Made by a program: the position numbers and the translations under genes | Notes under the pieces: generated by a model | Databases searched by the model: none | What the model was told of the DNA's origin: nothing | What the model saw: the letters and a program-made list of their open reading frames with translations, nothing else | Source: Cerioporus squamosus | Taxonomy: Eukaryota > Basidiomycota > Agaricomycetes > Polyporales > Polyporaceae | Length of the DNA: 64,000 bases | Direction of reading: 5' to 3' | Assembly (NCBI GenBank): GCA_022592435.1 | Contig: JABYQS010000024.1 | Span: 186,001-250,000, forward strand | Part shown: piece by piece, positions 44,121 through 55,800 of the stretch | How the letters are laid out: each line of letters opens with the position of its first letter | How positions within the stretch are numbered: the first letter of the stretch is position 1

Positions 44121-44959
44121 ATGTCGCGCCTCAGGACTAACTTACTCTCAGTTGACCCATCGGTCAAGGTGCAGCATCATCGTATGCCACGAAAGACGAG
44201 TTCTTTCGGCCCATGGGCAGCCTTCCAACATCCGACATCCTGCGTTCGCGCCGGCACCCCAACCCAGAAAGGTCCGCCACCGTCTTCCCAGCCCACGGGC
44301 GATCTCTTAAGCATCGCTCGAGACGCCGCCACTGCTCTCGAGCCTGTCACCTCCCCCTCCGACGTCGCCACAACTCATCCGAGTCTTACCCCGCTGCCCT
44401 CCGCCCCTCACCTCGACCACGATGAGGCCGACAAGATATCACTGTCAGACCTCTCGGACCTGACGTCCTCAGACGAAGAGCATTTCAGCAACGGGGCCCC
44501 ACGTGCACTGCACGCGGAGCCTGAGGAGGATTGGGACGAGATATACTACAACGCGTCCATCTCCGAGCGCGAGACCACCAGCGACGGCGAGTACCTCCCC
44601 GACGCAGACGGTCGGCCCGAGCCCTCCAGCGACCATTCGGACGTCCCCCGGCGGAAGAACCCACCCCGGGTTCGGACAGCTATGCAGGCGGGGCCTCAGA
44701 CTTCGGAGGCCGCCACGGTGACGGTGACTGCTCGAGTCTGCCTCCAAGTCGTCGAAGCCGCAGACTTGAGGGTGCGGCTGCGAACAGGCATGGCGACAGC
44801 GAGGGAAGCGAGCCTCGTAGCAGCGGCGAGGGTGAACACGCTGATAGCAGTAGCGACGAGAACTACGGCGTGGACCTGAGGAAGAGAAGGACGAAGGGCA
44901 ACGGTCGTTCTGTCGGAGGGAAGGCGCGGTACAACTTGAAGCGGCAACGCCGAGTGTAG
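44121..44959 (+). CDS. lineage-specific acidic/basic protein, tandem paralogue 1, one-base frame break
   Basis: The upstream exon probably ends at 44104 (GTGAGC donor; ACTAAC branch point; CTCAG at 44153), so the start may be the ATG at 44184 (MPRKTSSFGPWAAFQH) or lie further 5'. The frame runs through SDLSDLTSSDEEHFSNGAP and EPEEDWDEIYYNASISERE to SSDHSDVP. There, at a run of five Cs (44645-44649), it breaks. With one more C it continues as AEEPTPGSDSYAGGASDFGG to a basic tail (SSSDENYGVDLRKRR … KRQRRV) ending at 44959. The tail matches the next gene's C-terminus (SSDEDYKPYSTQQKRRKGRG). An acidic body with a Lys/Arg-rich end suggests a nuclear protein. No named domain. Probably intact, with a sequence error. 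Confidence 0.55.
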
Positions 44960-45590
44960 GCAAGGCTTGTCCTGGGTGTTTAGTTGGCATCCCGCCACGT
45001 ATATAGTTCATCTTGCAGAGGACCAAGTACCATCGAGGTTAATGTACTTGAGTGTTGGAAAGAGCATGAGTTCGTTCGCCACCGTTGAAGCCAATGCCAT
45101 TGTGGCGTGAGAACAACGCCGGGGCCTCGGGCCGTGTCGCCGCCCCGAAGTCGGTCACCGGTGGCGGTTGCGATCGCCGCAACGCGTCAGATCTTCAGAG
45201 TTCACCATGACAACCGCTTTCCAAACCACTGTTGCAGTACGCGCGGTGAAGCCGTAGAGATCCACTGCATCGCCAGTACTAGTGACAGTAGTGAGCCGCG
45301 GCCGTCATCGTTCTCAGCGTACATATCTGATCGTCTACGCACAGGATACCGCACTGGCAGTGGCCGCGTTCCACGACATCGCGCCCTCCAGAATGGCGCT
45401 GTCGCAGTACAAGGAACTGTACAATCCGAGTCGCCTCATGACATACACGCTACTCATAAATGTGGGGCTTGCACATGCAGCTACGATGCCTCGCATCGTC
45501 ATTGTGGGCGATTGTCACGTCGGGCTGTGCACCTCATCGAATGTTAGGGTGCCATGCCGCGGGCATGTTCCGATATCAAAGCTCCTCGAC
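44960..45590. other. intergenic
   Basis: About 630 bp between the two tandem paralogues. No supported coding segment. Confidence 0.55.
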
Positions 45591-45597
45591 TATAAGA
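45591..45597 (+). promoter_or_regulatory. TATA box of the gene at 45653-46500
   Basis: TATAAGA, 56 bp upstream of the chosen ATG at 45653. Confidence 0.55.
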
Positions 45598-45652
45598 ATG
45601 GGCATGGCGGGCAGTGCTCGATGCACTGCTTACTTCCAAACCTCACTCTCCC

Positions 45653-46500
45653 ATGGACGAGACAGTGCGCACCGTAGGTGGCGGCGACAAAGAAGGTCAG
45701 ACACATACTCCGTGCTGCTTAGTTTGCAACCGACTCACCACCTCAAAGGGATGATGCAGACGCTCCAGCAGGGCCCTTCCTGGGAGCAGCAGCAAACTAT
45801 GATGCAGAGCACCAGCAGCGCATCTCTGGGTGCCGTACCTACAGCGGACGACGACAGCCTCGGATCCACACCAAGCGAAAAAACAACAGGTGGCGTGCAG
45901 TGGTTTCCATGCGACCTCCCTGCATGGTCGTGCCGCAACTGCCAACGCATGCTGGGCACACATCGTCCGCCAAACAACGCAGCGAGCAAGGCGCATGTCC
46001 GCGCAGAGGTTGCGACCGCAGTGGCCAGAGGCGCATCCACTGGTGGCGCCACCGGTGGCGGAGGGCCAGCCGCAGGCAATTCTGTTCCACGCCACATCCA
46101 GATCGCAGTTGACGGCACGAAAAATGCACCAAACAACTCGTCGACACGCAGCGAGGCTGCGCCCGGTCCGAACACACACCCTGCACAAAGTCACAGACAC
46201 ATGGACAGCATGGCCACCGAGCATGACACAGCCGAGGATCATGCTTCCGAGGATCATGAGTCCTCTACAGACGACGTCGACTCCGTGGAAGACGATCCGG
46301 ACTGGGAAGAGACTTCATCTACACTGGATGCCGTCTCCACTGTTCGCCACAGCCCCATCCATGACGATCTCCTGGCAAGCGATTCGTCGTCGTTCGATAG
46401 CAGCGATGAAGACTACAAACCCTACTCGACGCAGCAGAAGCGCAGGAAGGGAAGGGGTCGTCCCCAGCGCAAGGCAGTGAAGCGGAGCCGGCGAGGATAG
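45653..46500 (+). CDS. lineage-specific acidic/basic protein, tandem paralogue 2
   Basis: Exons 45653-45695 and 45749-46500 (264 residues; GTCAGA donor, TCAAAG acceptor). The ATG is chosen because a TATA box lies 56 bp upstream and the short first exon (MDETVRTVGGGDKE) joins in phase. A Gln/Met-rich start (MMQTLQQGPSWEQQQTMMQS) is followed by a Cys-containing segment (WFPCDLPAWSCRNCQRML) that could bind a metal, a Gly/Ala/Ser linker, an acidic block (TAEDHASEDHESSTDDVDS) and a basic tail (KRRKGRGRPQRKAVKRSRRG) resembling an AT-hook/nuclear signal. The tail and preceding SSDEDY match the gene at 44.1-45.0 kb, so the two are tandem duplicates. The function is unknown, probably nuclear. Confidence 0.55.
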
Positions 46501-47272
46501 GGAGGGCGCTGGACTGGAGTGCTAACCATGCTGGCGCTCTGGGGCGCTGTCATCGGAGGTCGGGCGCAGAAGGTGGTTGGCTCGGCCGGCGGTTGCGTGA
46601 TACACCTCTGCCACCGAGACTGATGTTCTCCCGGTCTGGACCCGGCAATTCCCGTAGTACCACTCGGCCCTTGTCTTAACCGATATCCAGGGGCCGTCGT
46701 TGTTCCTACAGGCGAGCATTCGCCATTGTCAGAGCATGCCAGACAACGTTGTGAGCTCTTGCAGGGCATTGTTCCCATCCGCAGCCGCCCGCCACGGAAG
46801 GTGCGCCTTAACCTCGGCCGCGCGTGGCCATCATTACTGCTGATGGCGCGAAAAGTTTCCATCTCCGCCGCCTCGTTGCACCGGCAAGGTTGTTACCACA
46901 CTTACCATATATGGAAATATACTTAGGCTCAACGTGACCGTCCCGTTCTTTTCAACAAACCAACACGACCGTCCCGAGCGAATCGCCTTTCCTCTCCCCT
47001 TCGTCCGCCGAAACGGCTTCATTCGAATCCGTCTCTTTGACCGGAGACAGCTGCGGTCCTCTTTCCGTGCTGTTTCACGCGCTGCCGCGTGACACATCGA
47101 TAACCACAGTAGACGCCCGGTGGCTTGCGTCTGCTTTGCGTTTTGCGCTGGCAACGTGTAAGACGCGTTTGACGCATCTCCTTGTCCCGCACCTCCTTTT
47201 GCTCGATACTAACAGTCTTCTTTCATAGTCTGGGTGCGTATCGTCCCATCGGAGTGATCCGGAACCCAGGGA
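46501..47272. other. intergenic
   Basis: No supported coding segment, RNA gene or repeat. The last 60 bp lead into the TATA box of the next gene. Confidence 0.55.
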
Positions 47273-47280
47273 ATATATAG
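47273..47280 (+). promoter_or_regulatory. TATA box of the zinc-finger gene at 47346
   Basis: ATATATAG, about 70 bp upstream of the start codon. Confidence 0.65.
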
Positions 47281-47345
47281 AGCGCAGTCCTTAACCACCA
47301 GGACGACGACGTGCACCTCCGTTGCTAACCACCCCGCTTTGCACC

Positions 47346-49473
47346 ATGCCGGGCGAAACCACCCTCAACGGGCGAAATTCAGACGTCGGTTTGCTGACAG
47401 CAGCTGCGGAAGGCAACAAAGGCTCCGCGGTGGCGGGGGCCCGGAGCAACCCGCCGCCGTCAGAGTCGGGCTCGTCCTCCGTTTTGCGACAACCCATCAC
47501 TCTGTAGGTCGGCATTCTCGTCCTTTGACGAACTCATTCTGATACACGCTGAACAGTGCACACAAAGAGGCTCGTGCTCCAGCAACCACCGCGCCTGCCA
47601 GGGTGGCTAGTCGTCGGGACGCAGGTTCCGACGGCCCGGGTAGTGACAGCGACAACCGTGTCTCACCTTCGTCAGAGAACGGTGTGCGGCGACGTGGAAG
47701 GTACGTTGCAGGGTGCTCTGTGCGTTGCGCTGGGGTTAACTCGAGGTTCCCAGCTCGACTCAAAGTCCCCGTGGCGTCGGAACGGAATCACCGGCAACGA
47801 CCCCCGTGGGATCGCCCAGCCAGACGCCGGGTCCCGCTACTTCTTCGAGCGATGGCGCTCCTCAGCACGAGGATGGCATGGACGTCGACTCAGAAGGGTG
47901 CGCCACAGCCGTTCTTCGTCCTTTGTCCGGCCAGTGGCTGATCCTTCTCTAGCGATCGTACCCTTCAAGTTCCTTCGGCCGGAGGATCGAGTCGTGCGCC
48001 GAATGCACGTTCAGACGACGTTCGTGCCCCGGAACGCACTGCTCAAGTCGCCACGCCTATTGATTACGTTCCTTGCCACACGTGGCCGCCATGCAAAGTG
48101 TGCGCAGGCATCGCTGGCGTGCCGCCACCGAAGGTGGTTCCATCGAGTTTCACGCTCGTTCGTGAGCGCCAGATCGCCCTTGCTCGGGAGCTAGAAAGCC
48201 AGCCCCCGCCTATTCCTGCGCCACCACGGCCTGTCGCAACCAACGCGACGACCAGCACAAATTCAGCTGTTCCCGGTCCGTCTTTGCGTCTCCCGACGGT
48301 CTCGCGGTCAGACGTTGCTGCGCGATCCGAGTTCATCCCTCCTCCTTTGAGCCCGCCACCCCTCCCGTACGATCCACCCCCGGCAGCCCTCCTCGCCCTG
48401 CGGAGCCTCGGCACAATGGCCCTCAAATGGTGCCTCGGCCCTCGCACCCGCCAAACCCGTACATTCATCCGCCGCCGGCTCCGCCACCCAACTGGCCCAT
48501 GGAGCCTCTCTTCGTCTCTGCTAGAGTCGGCCAGCTACCCCGTCATACTGGATATCCTCCGCCGCCTATCCCAGTCGCCCTGAACGGCGGCATACCCCCA
48601 CCGGGCCACACCGTGCCACATTTCATCCGTCAGGTCACGCTGTCCTCTGTATCTGCGCCTGTTCGGCACCATCCTTATGCTCGGACGCGCCCGAACGCGC
48701 AGCCTTCTTCGTCTGCGACCCGAGTGGAAGACATGACCCAGCCGCTCGACGATGGGCACGACCCCAACGCTCCTGGGCAGCGCCCTCGTGGACGTGGAAA
48801 GGGCAGGTCAAAGAAGATCCGCGCGAAGCGCTACAACCGCAAGAAGCGCGAGGAGTGGCCGCCCGAGGGCTGGACGCCGATCTGGGAGGAGGAACGCCCG
48901 CGGCGCTGGGAGGGGTACGACATCCCGGACGACATCCAGACGGACAAGGTGTACGACCACCTCCGGCGGCGGTTCGACCTGAAGAGCATGGGCCACTGCC
49001 GCTGGGAGGGGTGCGTGCCCACGGAGGCGTCCAAGGACGGGTACAAGATGCTCAAGCGCCACGTGGAGACGGTGCACCTCGGCCTCAAGCTGATCTGCCA
49101 GCTGTGCGGGGTCCGGAAGCGCGCGGATAACCGCAGGAAGGCGACGCATAAGCGCGGATGTCCCGAGCGCCAGGACGGGCCTGCGGTGGGCCCGAGCACG
49201 AGCACCGGCCCGGGCTCGAGCTCGCTGGTGAAGATCGCGCCGAAGCCTGCGAACGCTGCGGAGGGCTCGCGTACGCAGGGCGAGGAGGACGAGCTAGCCG
49301 ATGACGAGGAGGGCGCGGACGACGGTGGCGAGGAGGATGACGAGGATCTCGAGGAAGACGAGCTCGAGGAGGATGAGCTTGAGGAGGACCAGCTCGACGA
49401 AGACCAGGGAGGGGAAGGGGGGCTGGGGCAGTTGCAGTATCCTGACGACGAATACGAGTCGGAGGACGACTGA
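47346..49473 (+). CDS. lineage-specific two-finger zinc-finger protein, one-base frame break
   Basis: Exons 47346-47503, 47557-47700, 47754-47897 and 47953-49473 (about 655 residues after correcting one base). A Ser/Pro-rich N-terminus contains CHTWPPCKVCAG, a possible metal knuckle. At 48377-48381 a run of five Cs shifts the frame. With one extra C the Pro-rich text continues (…YDPPPGSPPRPAEPRHNG). A basic region (RGRGKGRSKKIRAKRYNRKK) leads into the module: WPPEGWTPIWEEERPRRWEG, YDHLRRRF helix, first finger CRWEGC…MLKRH-x4-H, second finger CQLCGVRKRADNRRKATHKRGC. A very acidic Glu/Asp tail ends the protein. Basic region plus fingers plus acidic tail suggests a DNA- or chromatin-associated protein, by inference. 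Its closest relative here is the gene at 50.4-51.7 kb. Confidence 0.75.
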
Positions 49474-50321
49474 GTCGGAAGGCGATCATACACCACGTCG
49501 CCGCGAGTTTGCCTGTGTTGGTTGCGTTGCCCAAATCCTTGCTTGCCTTTCTGCTGCCATGTCACCTAATGCTCATGTACTGCTTCTGCTCTTGATATAC
49601 TGATCTATATGTTGGTTATTTATGCCGCCTCGGCTCGCATGTTGGAGGTGGTGCAAGATGGGTTCAAGTTGGGAGTCCAAACCAAGTCTAGACCTCTTCC
49701 ACGTGGTTTGGCCAATTCACTACCTTGGGCGTCTCGTCCCATTCCTGCCCGCATCATGGCCTGCAACCACCAATGGGACCTGCCGCGCTCGTAACCTTCA
49801 CACAAGGGCAATTGAAAGCTACAGCTCGGTTGCTTTCCGCGTTTCAAGATGGTTCAAGGACAATTTGAAGTTCTGCCACTGGCATGGTATGACCTTCTCG
49901 TCAGTCTGCGCAAAGTTTTGGTAAGGAGCGGTATGCCTTATAGCCCTCTTTGAACAGTCTCTGACGCGTCTGTCCTAGCCAGATCATGCACAATGCGTGT
50001 CCACTCTGCGTTCATACAGGTTCATTCATGCGTTGCAGTCTCACCTTCGCGGCGAGCGCATCCTACTGCTGCAGGTAGAAGTGACCCCGAGCACGTCAGC
50101 TGCTCCTCTGGAGACGGCCGCGGGCTGAATTGCATTGTTTGCTCACTTGCTCCGCCCGAGAATGCCTCCCCGCACGCATACAAGTCGAGCGGGCAAAGCG
50201 CAGTGGCGCCCGCTTTGCTCCGCAGCTTTGGTTACGGCTTTGCAAGTAGTATGGCATATGACTTCGCTCACTTCTCAGCTGTGGCCGTCAATGCGTTGCG
50301 CGGTTCAATTGTCCGTTATGG
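49474..50321. other. intergenic
   Basis: About 850 bp with only short random open frames. No repeat or RNA gene seen. Confidence 0.6.
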
Positions 50322-50328
50322 TATATAG
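50322..50328 (+). promoter_or_regulatory. TATA box of the zinc-finger gene at 50446
   Basis: TATATAG, 118 bp upstream of the start codon. Confidence 0.5.
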
Positions 50329-50445
50329 TCGTGGTCAGTCCCTCCCGGCGAATCTTCTATCCAACCACTGCCAACTGAACACGTCCCCTTCTAGCTTCAT
50401 CCGTCTATCCTCTCACTAGTCTCGGCGAGCCTCCGGTACTCAGGC

Positions 50446-51658
50446 ATGCAGAGCCAACAAGAGCATTATTGTGCTGGTGACGTCTTCGTTCCTCCAGGGA
50501 GTGCCACTATGCAAGACTCTGTGGTCTTAGACACGAGCGAGGCACCGCGAGACGCGCCCCCGCACCGTCATGTGTACGTCTGCTCCTCTTTCGAGTTAGA
50601 CCGACGACTCACGCTGAAGCCCTCTCAGCAGCTCTGAGATGCCCCTGGCAACTCTCTATCCGACAACGAACGAACCCCCGCGTCCTCCTGGCAGCCTGAC
50701 CGGAGCCTTCGGAGCTATCCGCCCTTCCCATGCCCAGACTCAGCGCGAATATCCCCAGTACATCCAATATTGGATGCAGAAGATGCGCGACAAGCCCGCA
50801 CAGATGTTGCGCCGCCCACTGGCACGCGCACTCCCTTCCGGCTCGAAGTTCCTGCGGCCCACTGCTCCGCATCGAGTCGTCGATGGCGCGCGGTACGTGC
50901 GGCCTGGATCTTACTACAGGTCGGAAGCGGGTAAGGAGGCCATGAGAGCACTTCTGCCTGAGGCTAAGCGGAGACAGTTGTGAGTCCCACAGACCCTCAG
51001 GCTCGTTGCCAGCCCGAGAGACGACGACTGACCGTTCTCCAGGTCGTCTCAACGCGGACTCTCCAGCGAAGACTCGGAGGGCCTCATGAAATTGTACCCC
51101 ACCCCGCAGAGCCCCGAGGACGCGACCGCAACCCCGTCATCTACCACCATCGAATCCATCACTCGCATCACACCGACGAATGTCCACGCCCAGAAACAGC
51201 TGGGCACCAGACGATTCGCGCGCGCCGCTCAGACCCAGACACAGCGCCGGACCACGGCGCCCCCAGGCGCCCCCCGCAAGAAACGTGCATACGACCGCTG
51301 CAAGCCAGACGAACGCTGGCCCCCCGAAGGGTTCCTCGCGCAATGGAACGAAACCACGCCCCGCATCTGGCAAGGGACGCTCCTCCCAGGCCCAGACGAG
51401 CTCGCCCCCGAGGACGTCTGGCAATACATCCTCAGCCGGTTCGGGGACGACGTGAAGCGGCGGCAGTGCTGCGAGTGGTACGGGTGCGCCGGGTCCGGGA
51501 AGGTGCGGACGAACCTGCGCCGGCATGTGGAGAGCGTGCACCTGAGTCTGAGGCTGGTGTGCACGGAGTGCGGACATCCGGGGCGGTCGGACCACCGGAC
51601 GAATGGATCGAGGAGGTCGCATGAGGATTACTGTCCTCGCGTTAATGGTGGTACTTGA
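50446..51658 (+). CDS. lineage-specific two-finger zinc-finger protein
   Basis: Exons 50446-50573, 50629-50979 and 51043-51658 join in phase (364 residues). The N-terminal third is Pro/Ser-rich, followed by a basic helical part (QYIQYWMQKMRDKPAQMLRR) and a Thr/Gln-rich linker ending in a basic patch (PGAPRKKRAYDRC). The C-terminal module begins WPPEGFLAQWNETTPRIWQG, then VWQYILSRFGDD, first finger CEWYGCAGSGKVRTNLRRH-x4-H, second finger CTECGHPG…RSHEDYC, and the protein ends eight residues later. Unlike its neighbour at 47.3 kb it lacks an acidic tail. The frame is intact throughout. The spacing between WPPEG, the W-x-G and both fingers matches the neighbour closely, so a tandem duplication is likely. 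Confidence 0.8.
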
Positions 51659-52838
51659 AGTTTGGGAGCTTTTGACTGAGGAAGGCTCACAGGAAGCTGG
51701 GATATGTCGAGGAACGCGCGAGAGAGAAGAGCTCTATCGGCGGCGCTCCGTTGGCACTGGGATGCGGATCGAACACTATATGTTCGTTGTGAGCCCTTCT
51801 GTGATATGAATGATTGGATAGAGTTCAAGTGCCTAGAGTCCGAGCTCATCAAGAGCTAGCTACGGAGTACTAAGTAGTGTGCCCCCACGATGAGGCGGTT
51901 TCACTGCTCAGCAGGTTCAAGCGCCTTTCAAGTGCCTCTGATTGAGGTAGGCAAATGGCACTCAAACTCAGGAAACAGAGACTTTTGGTATTGACGGATG
52001 CTCTAACAACACTATCCCCTGCATTTCGAATTCGCTGATACATGGTCAGGGATGCGCATATATGCGAACTTGATTCGAAACATGTAGCCTCTGGAAGTGG
52101 TACGTTTCCTTATATGGAGCGGTAAGTTGCCTTTTCGGGCCGCCGGAGCGTGGGACTGGGACAGAGCCCGGTAAACGCCGGGGAACCTTCAGGGCGTCGA
52201 GGACATCGTTGCGCACGATGTCGAACCGTTTTTGCTTTCGTACATCCACCTGGACCGCAGAAGATACGTCTTGGGCCCCCTTGCTTCACCCATACTTCCT
52301 AGCTTGCTCGGCGCTGTTGCAATGGCTCGATCTCACATTGACATATTCCTCGCACAAGTTCTGCCAGCAAGTCACACTTCTGTCTAGGCGATACGTTCGG
52401 GATGGAGAATTCGCGTTGGTGGGGCGTGGAGGAGACGAGGGTGTGAAGGACACTGAGGCTCGATAAGGCCGCAGGGTGGACATGGGTACCGCTGGTACAT
52501 GGTATGTCCTCCCATCTCGTATGTTCGCGGAGGATGTGGAGGCAGACATGTTCAGACTCGCTGTCGGGGAGGGACATGTTCTCGCCGCGGAAACGCAAGG
52601 ATTCTGGGGCGGCAGAGGAGGACGATACGGGCGTGGTGATCCGTCACTGCCACCGGGGGCAAACACGGGCAAACACATGCTGTCGCGCGCCTAAGCAGCT
52701 CTGGACAAACGGCCATCTTGTCCTCGCCTCGCACCCCGTCTGGCCACCGACCCGACACGCGGCGACCAGAGGAACACATCCGCACGCTGAAGGACTGGGT
52801 CGGAGTTGTCGGTGCACAACTTCGAGCTCGAGTCGTCC
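51659..52838. other. intergenic with possible 5' exon of the next gene
   Basis: Mostly unrecognised. At 52549 a plus-strand ATG opens a basic, then acidic segment (MFSPRKRKDSGAAEEDDTGV), and in other frames 52640-52780 reads GANTGKHMLSRA and AALDKRPSCPRLAPRLATDP. These look like a nuclear N-terminus broken by frame errors (a G5 run at 52656) and could be an upstream exon of the Yta7-like gene. Confidence 0.35.
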
Positions 52839-55800
52839 ATGAACCCGTCCTTCAACTTTCCGGCCACGGGCGAGTACACCTTCCCTCAAACGTACAATAT
52901 TCCCCAATCGGCGCAGGAACCTTCTTATTCTCAGCAGCCGCCTTTCCCTCCTCCCCATCCCGACCAGCTCCCCCTGCATCCCCAATACGCCCCCTACCCG
53001 CAGGGCCTCCCTCCCATCGACCCTTTACTGTTCCCCCAGGCTCCTCCGCCACCCGAGTTCATTCCTGAAGCTGCTCCTCCTCCATTCGCCCTTCCTGAAT
53101 CCGATCCTTCTCCGCTACCCTTGCGCATCAGACTTCCCCCCAAACATCCCGGGATGGTGGCTACCACTCGCGGCGGTGCACGTCAGCAACCGTCTCCACC
53201 GTCTCCCAAGAGTCCCCTCGCGTCGGGCTCCGAGTATCACGAGAGCAACGCCTCCATGGAGGATGCCAAACCGGAGCCCGAGCAAGAGGAACCCGAGGAG
53301 GTCGTCGAGTACGCAACGACTGCTCGAGGCCGACGCATTACTAGGAAGTCGTACAAGGAGTCCGAAAGCGAAGGCGACCCCCTCGATGTCATCTCTCCCA
53401 AGAGCAAGGGCAAGGGCAAAGCCAAACAAATCGTTCCGGACGACGAAGAGGAGGACGAAGAGGCCGAGCCCACCGGTCGTTACGCTCTCCGGAACACCCG
53501 CAATCGTGGACACTCAAACAAACTAAATGGCTTTATCGTCAGCGACGAGGAGGATGGCGAAGCCAAGGTTGGCAGGTATCCGACGCGCAACAGGAGCAAG
53601 GCTGCCGCCAACGGCCATGCTAACGGTGGAGGTCGCAGCACGCGACGCTCTAACGGCCGGTCGCGACCCCAAGCGTCCTCATCTCGCACGACGCGCAATC
53701 GCCCTCCCACACGTCGTACGCGCTCAAGTGCACCGAACAACGAGGATGACGAAGAGGGCTATGTCGACGAGCCCTCCTCCGGGTCCGCCGATGCTGACGG
53801 ATCAATGGACGAAGCTCCGATGACATCTCCGGAGCCCGAGCCTGATGCGGACGCGGACGGTGAGGCGGACGGGGAAGGTGAAGGTGATGCCGAACCAGAC
53901 AACGACGGCAAACCGTATGCGCTGCGTCAACGAGCGAAGATCAACTACGCGATACCCCCACCGCTCGAAGAGATGCGCCCCCCTCCTCCAAAACCTCGCA
54001 CGAACAAGTCTTTTGGCCGTTCGAATCGACCAAAGGTTCCTGGCTGGAGTGCTACTGGTGCCGAGCTGAGCCGGTGGATGGGAGGCGGCGGCGGAGATGA
54101 CTCGGTGAGTACTGTGTCACTCTCATGCGTTGCTTCGCCCAGCAGTCTATCGCAAGCCTCTAACGGGGATGCTGCATGTGTACTAGGATTCCGATCACGC
54201 GACACGGACACCGCGCAAGCCCTTTGGCCTCGCCGGTGCTGGAGGCGGGGGTGGAGTGTTCGCCGGAGGTGCGGGTGCTGCTGGCGGATTCTTGCCTGGC
54301 GACTTGGCTGCCGCTGCTGGCACCCCATCGAACCTGGGCAAGGTTGGTGACGCAGGTGCGTGTGCATCCTTTATGACCGTGACTCGGCAGTAACCTCTGT
54401 ACAGCCCTTGCGGATGCCGACCCACTCGGAGTCAATCAGAATGTCACCTTCGATGAAGTCGGCGGCTTGGACGATCGTGAGCGACTCGTATATCTTGTAT
54501 GCGCCCCGTGTTGACGGTCTGGCGTTTTAGACATCAACTCTCTCAAGGAGATGACCCTGTTACCCCTGCTGTATCCCGAGGTCTTCCAACGTTTCAACCT
54601 GACCCCGCCGCGTGGTGTTCTCTTCCATGGACCACCGGGTACGGGGAAGACTTTACTCGCGCGAGCCCTGGCAGCCAGTTGCCGCTCCAACGGCAAGGGT
54701 ATTTGTGAGTGTGGTGCATGCATACGGCGCAAGTCTTCCATCCTCACCTCCTTCTCCAGCCTTCTTCATGCGAAAAGGCGCCGACTGTCTATCCAAGTGG
54801 GTGGGCGAGGCCGAACGCCAGCTCCGCCTGCTGTTCGAGGAGGCCCGCAACCAGCAGCCCAGCATCATCTTCTTCGACGAGATCGACGGCCTCGCGCCCG
54901 TCCGCTCGTCCAAGCAAGACCAGATCCACGCCTCGATCGTCTCGACGCTCCTCGCGCTCATGGACGGCATGGACGGGCGCGGGCAGGTCGTCGTCATCGG
55001 CGCGACGAACCGGCCGGATGCCATCGACCCTGCGCTCCGTCGCCCGGGACGGTTCGACCGCGAGTTCTACTTCCCGCTCCCGGACAACAGCGCGCGCGAG
55101 CGCATCTTGCGCATCATGACGAAGAAGTGGGCGGGGTGGGAGGGCGAGAAGGGCGAGGAGAACGCCAAGGGGCTCGCGAAGCTGACGAAGGGGTACGGTG
55201 GTGCCGACTTGCGGGTGAGTCATTCGTCCCCCTCCTTTTGCACACTGTGTTTGGGGATTGCTCAATTGTCGATACTCTTGTAGGCGTTGTGCACGGAGGC
55301 GGCCCTCAATGCCGTCCAGAGAAGATACCCGCAGATATACAAGTCGAACGACCGCCTGCTGCTCAAGCCCGAGACGATCGAGGTCGAGCTGCGGGACTTC
55401 ATGATCGCGATCAAGAGTGCGCGCCCGTAATTCATCCTGTATGCCGAGCCTCGCTCACGCCCTGACTTCTCCAGAGCTTGTACCCTCGTCCGCAAGATCA
55501 GTCTCGTCGGCCGCGTCCCCGCTCCCGCCGCAGCTCGTTTCTCTCCTCCAAGATCCGCTGGACAAGCTCAAGGAGATCATCGGCAAGGTCCTGCCCGTGA
55601 GCAAGAAGCGGACCGCGCTGGAGGAGGCCGAGTGGGAGCAGGAGAGCTCCGAGGGCGCGCTCGAGCGCGAGCTTATGATGCAGTCCATGGAGACCTTGCG
55701 CATATACCGGCCCCGGGTCGTCCTGCACGGCCCTGTGGGCATGGGTCAAGGCTACATCGCCGCGGGGGCGCTCCATTTCCTCGAGGGATACCATGTGCAG

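Noticed and set aside
48831..49565. 244-codon minus-strand open frame, Ser-rich
   Set aside because: It lies opposite the acidic Glu/Asp codons of the zinc-finger gene. Runs of GAG/GAC automatically give Ser/Leu on the other strand.
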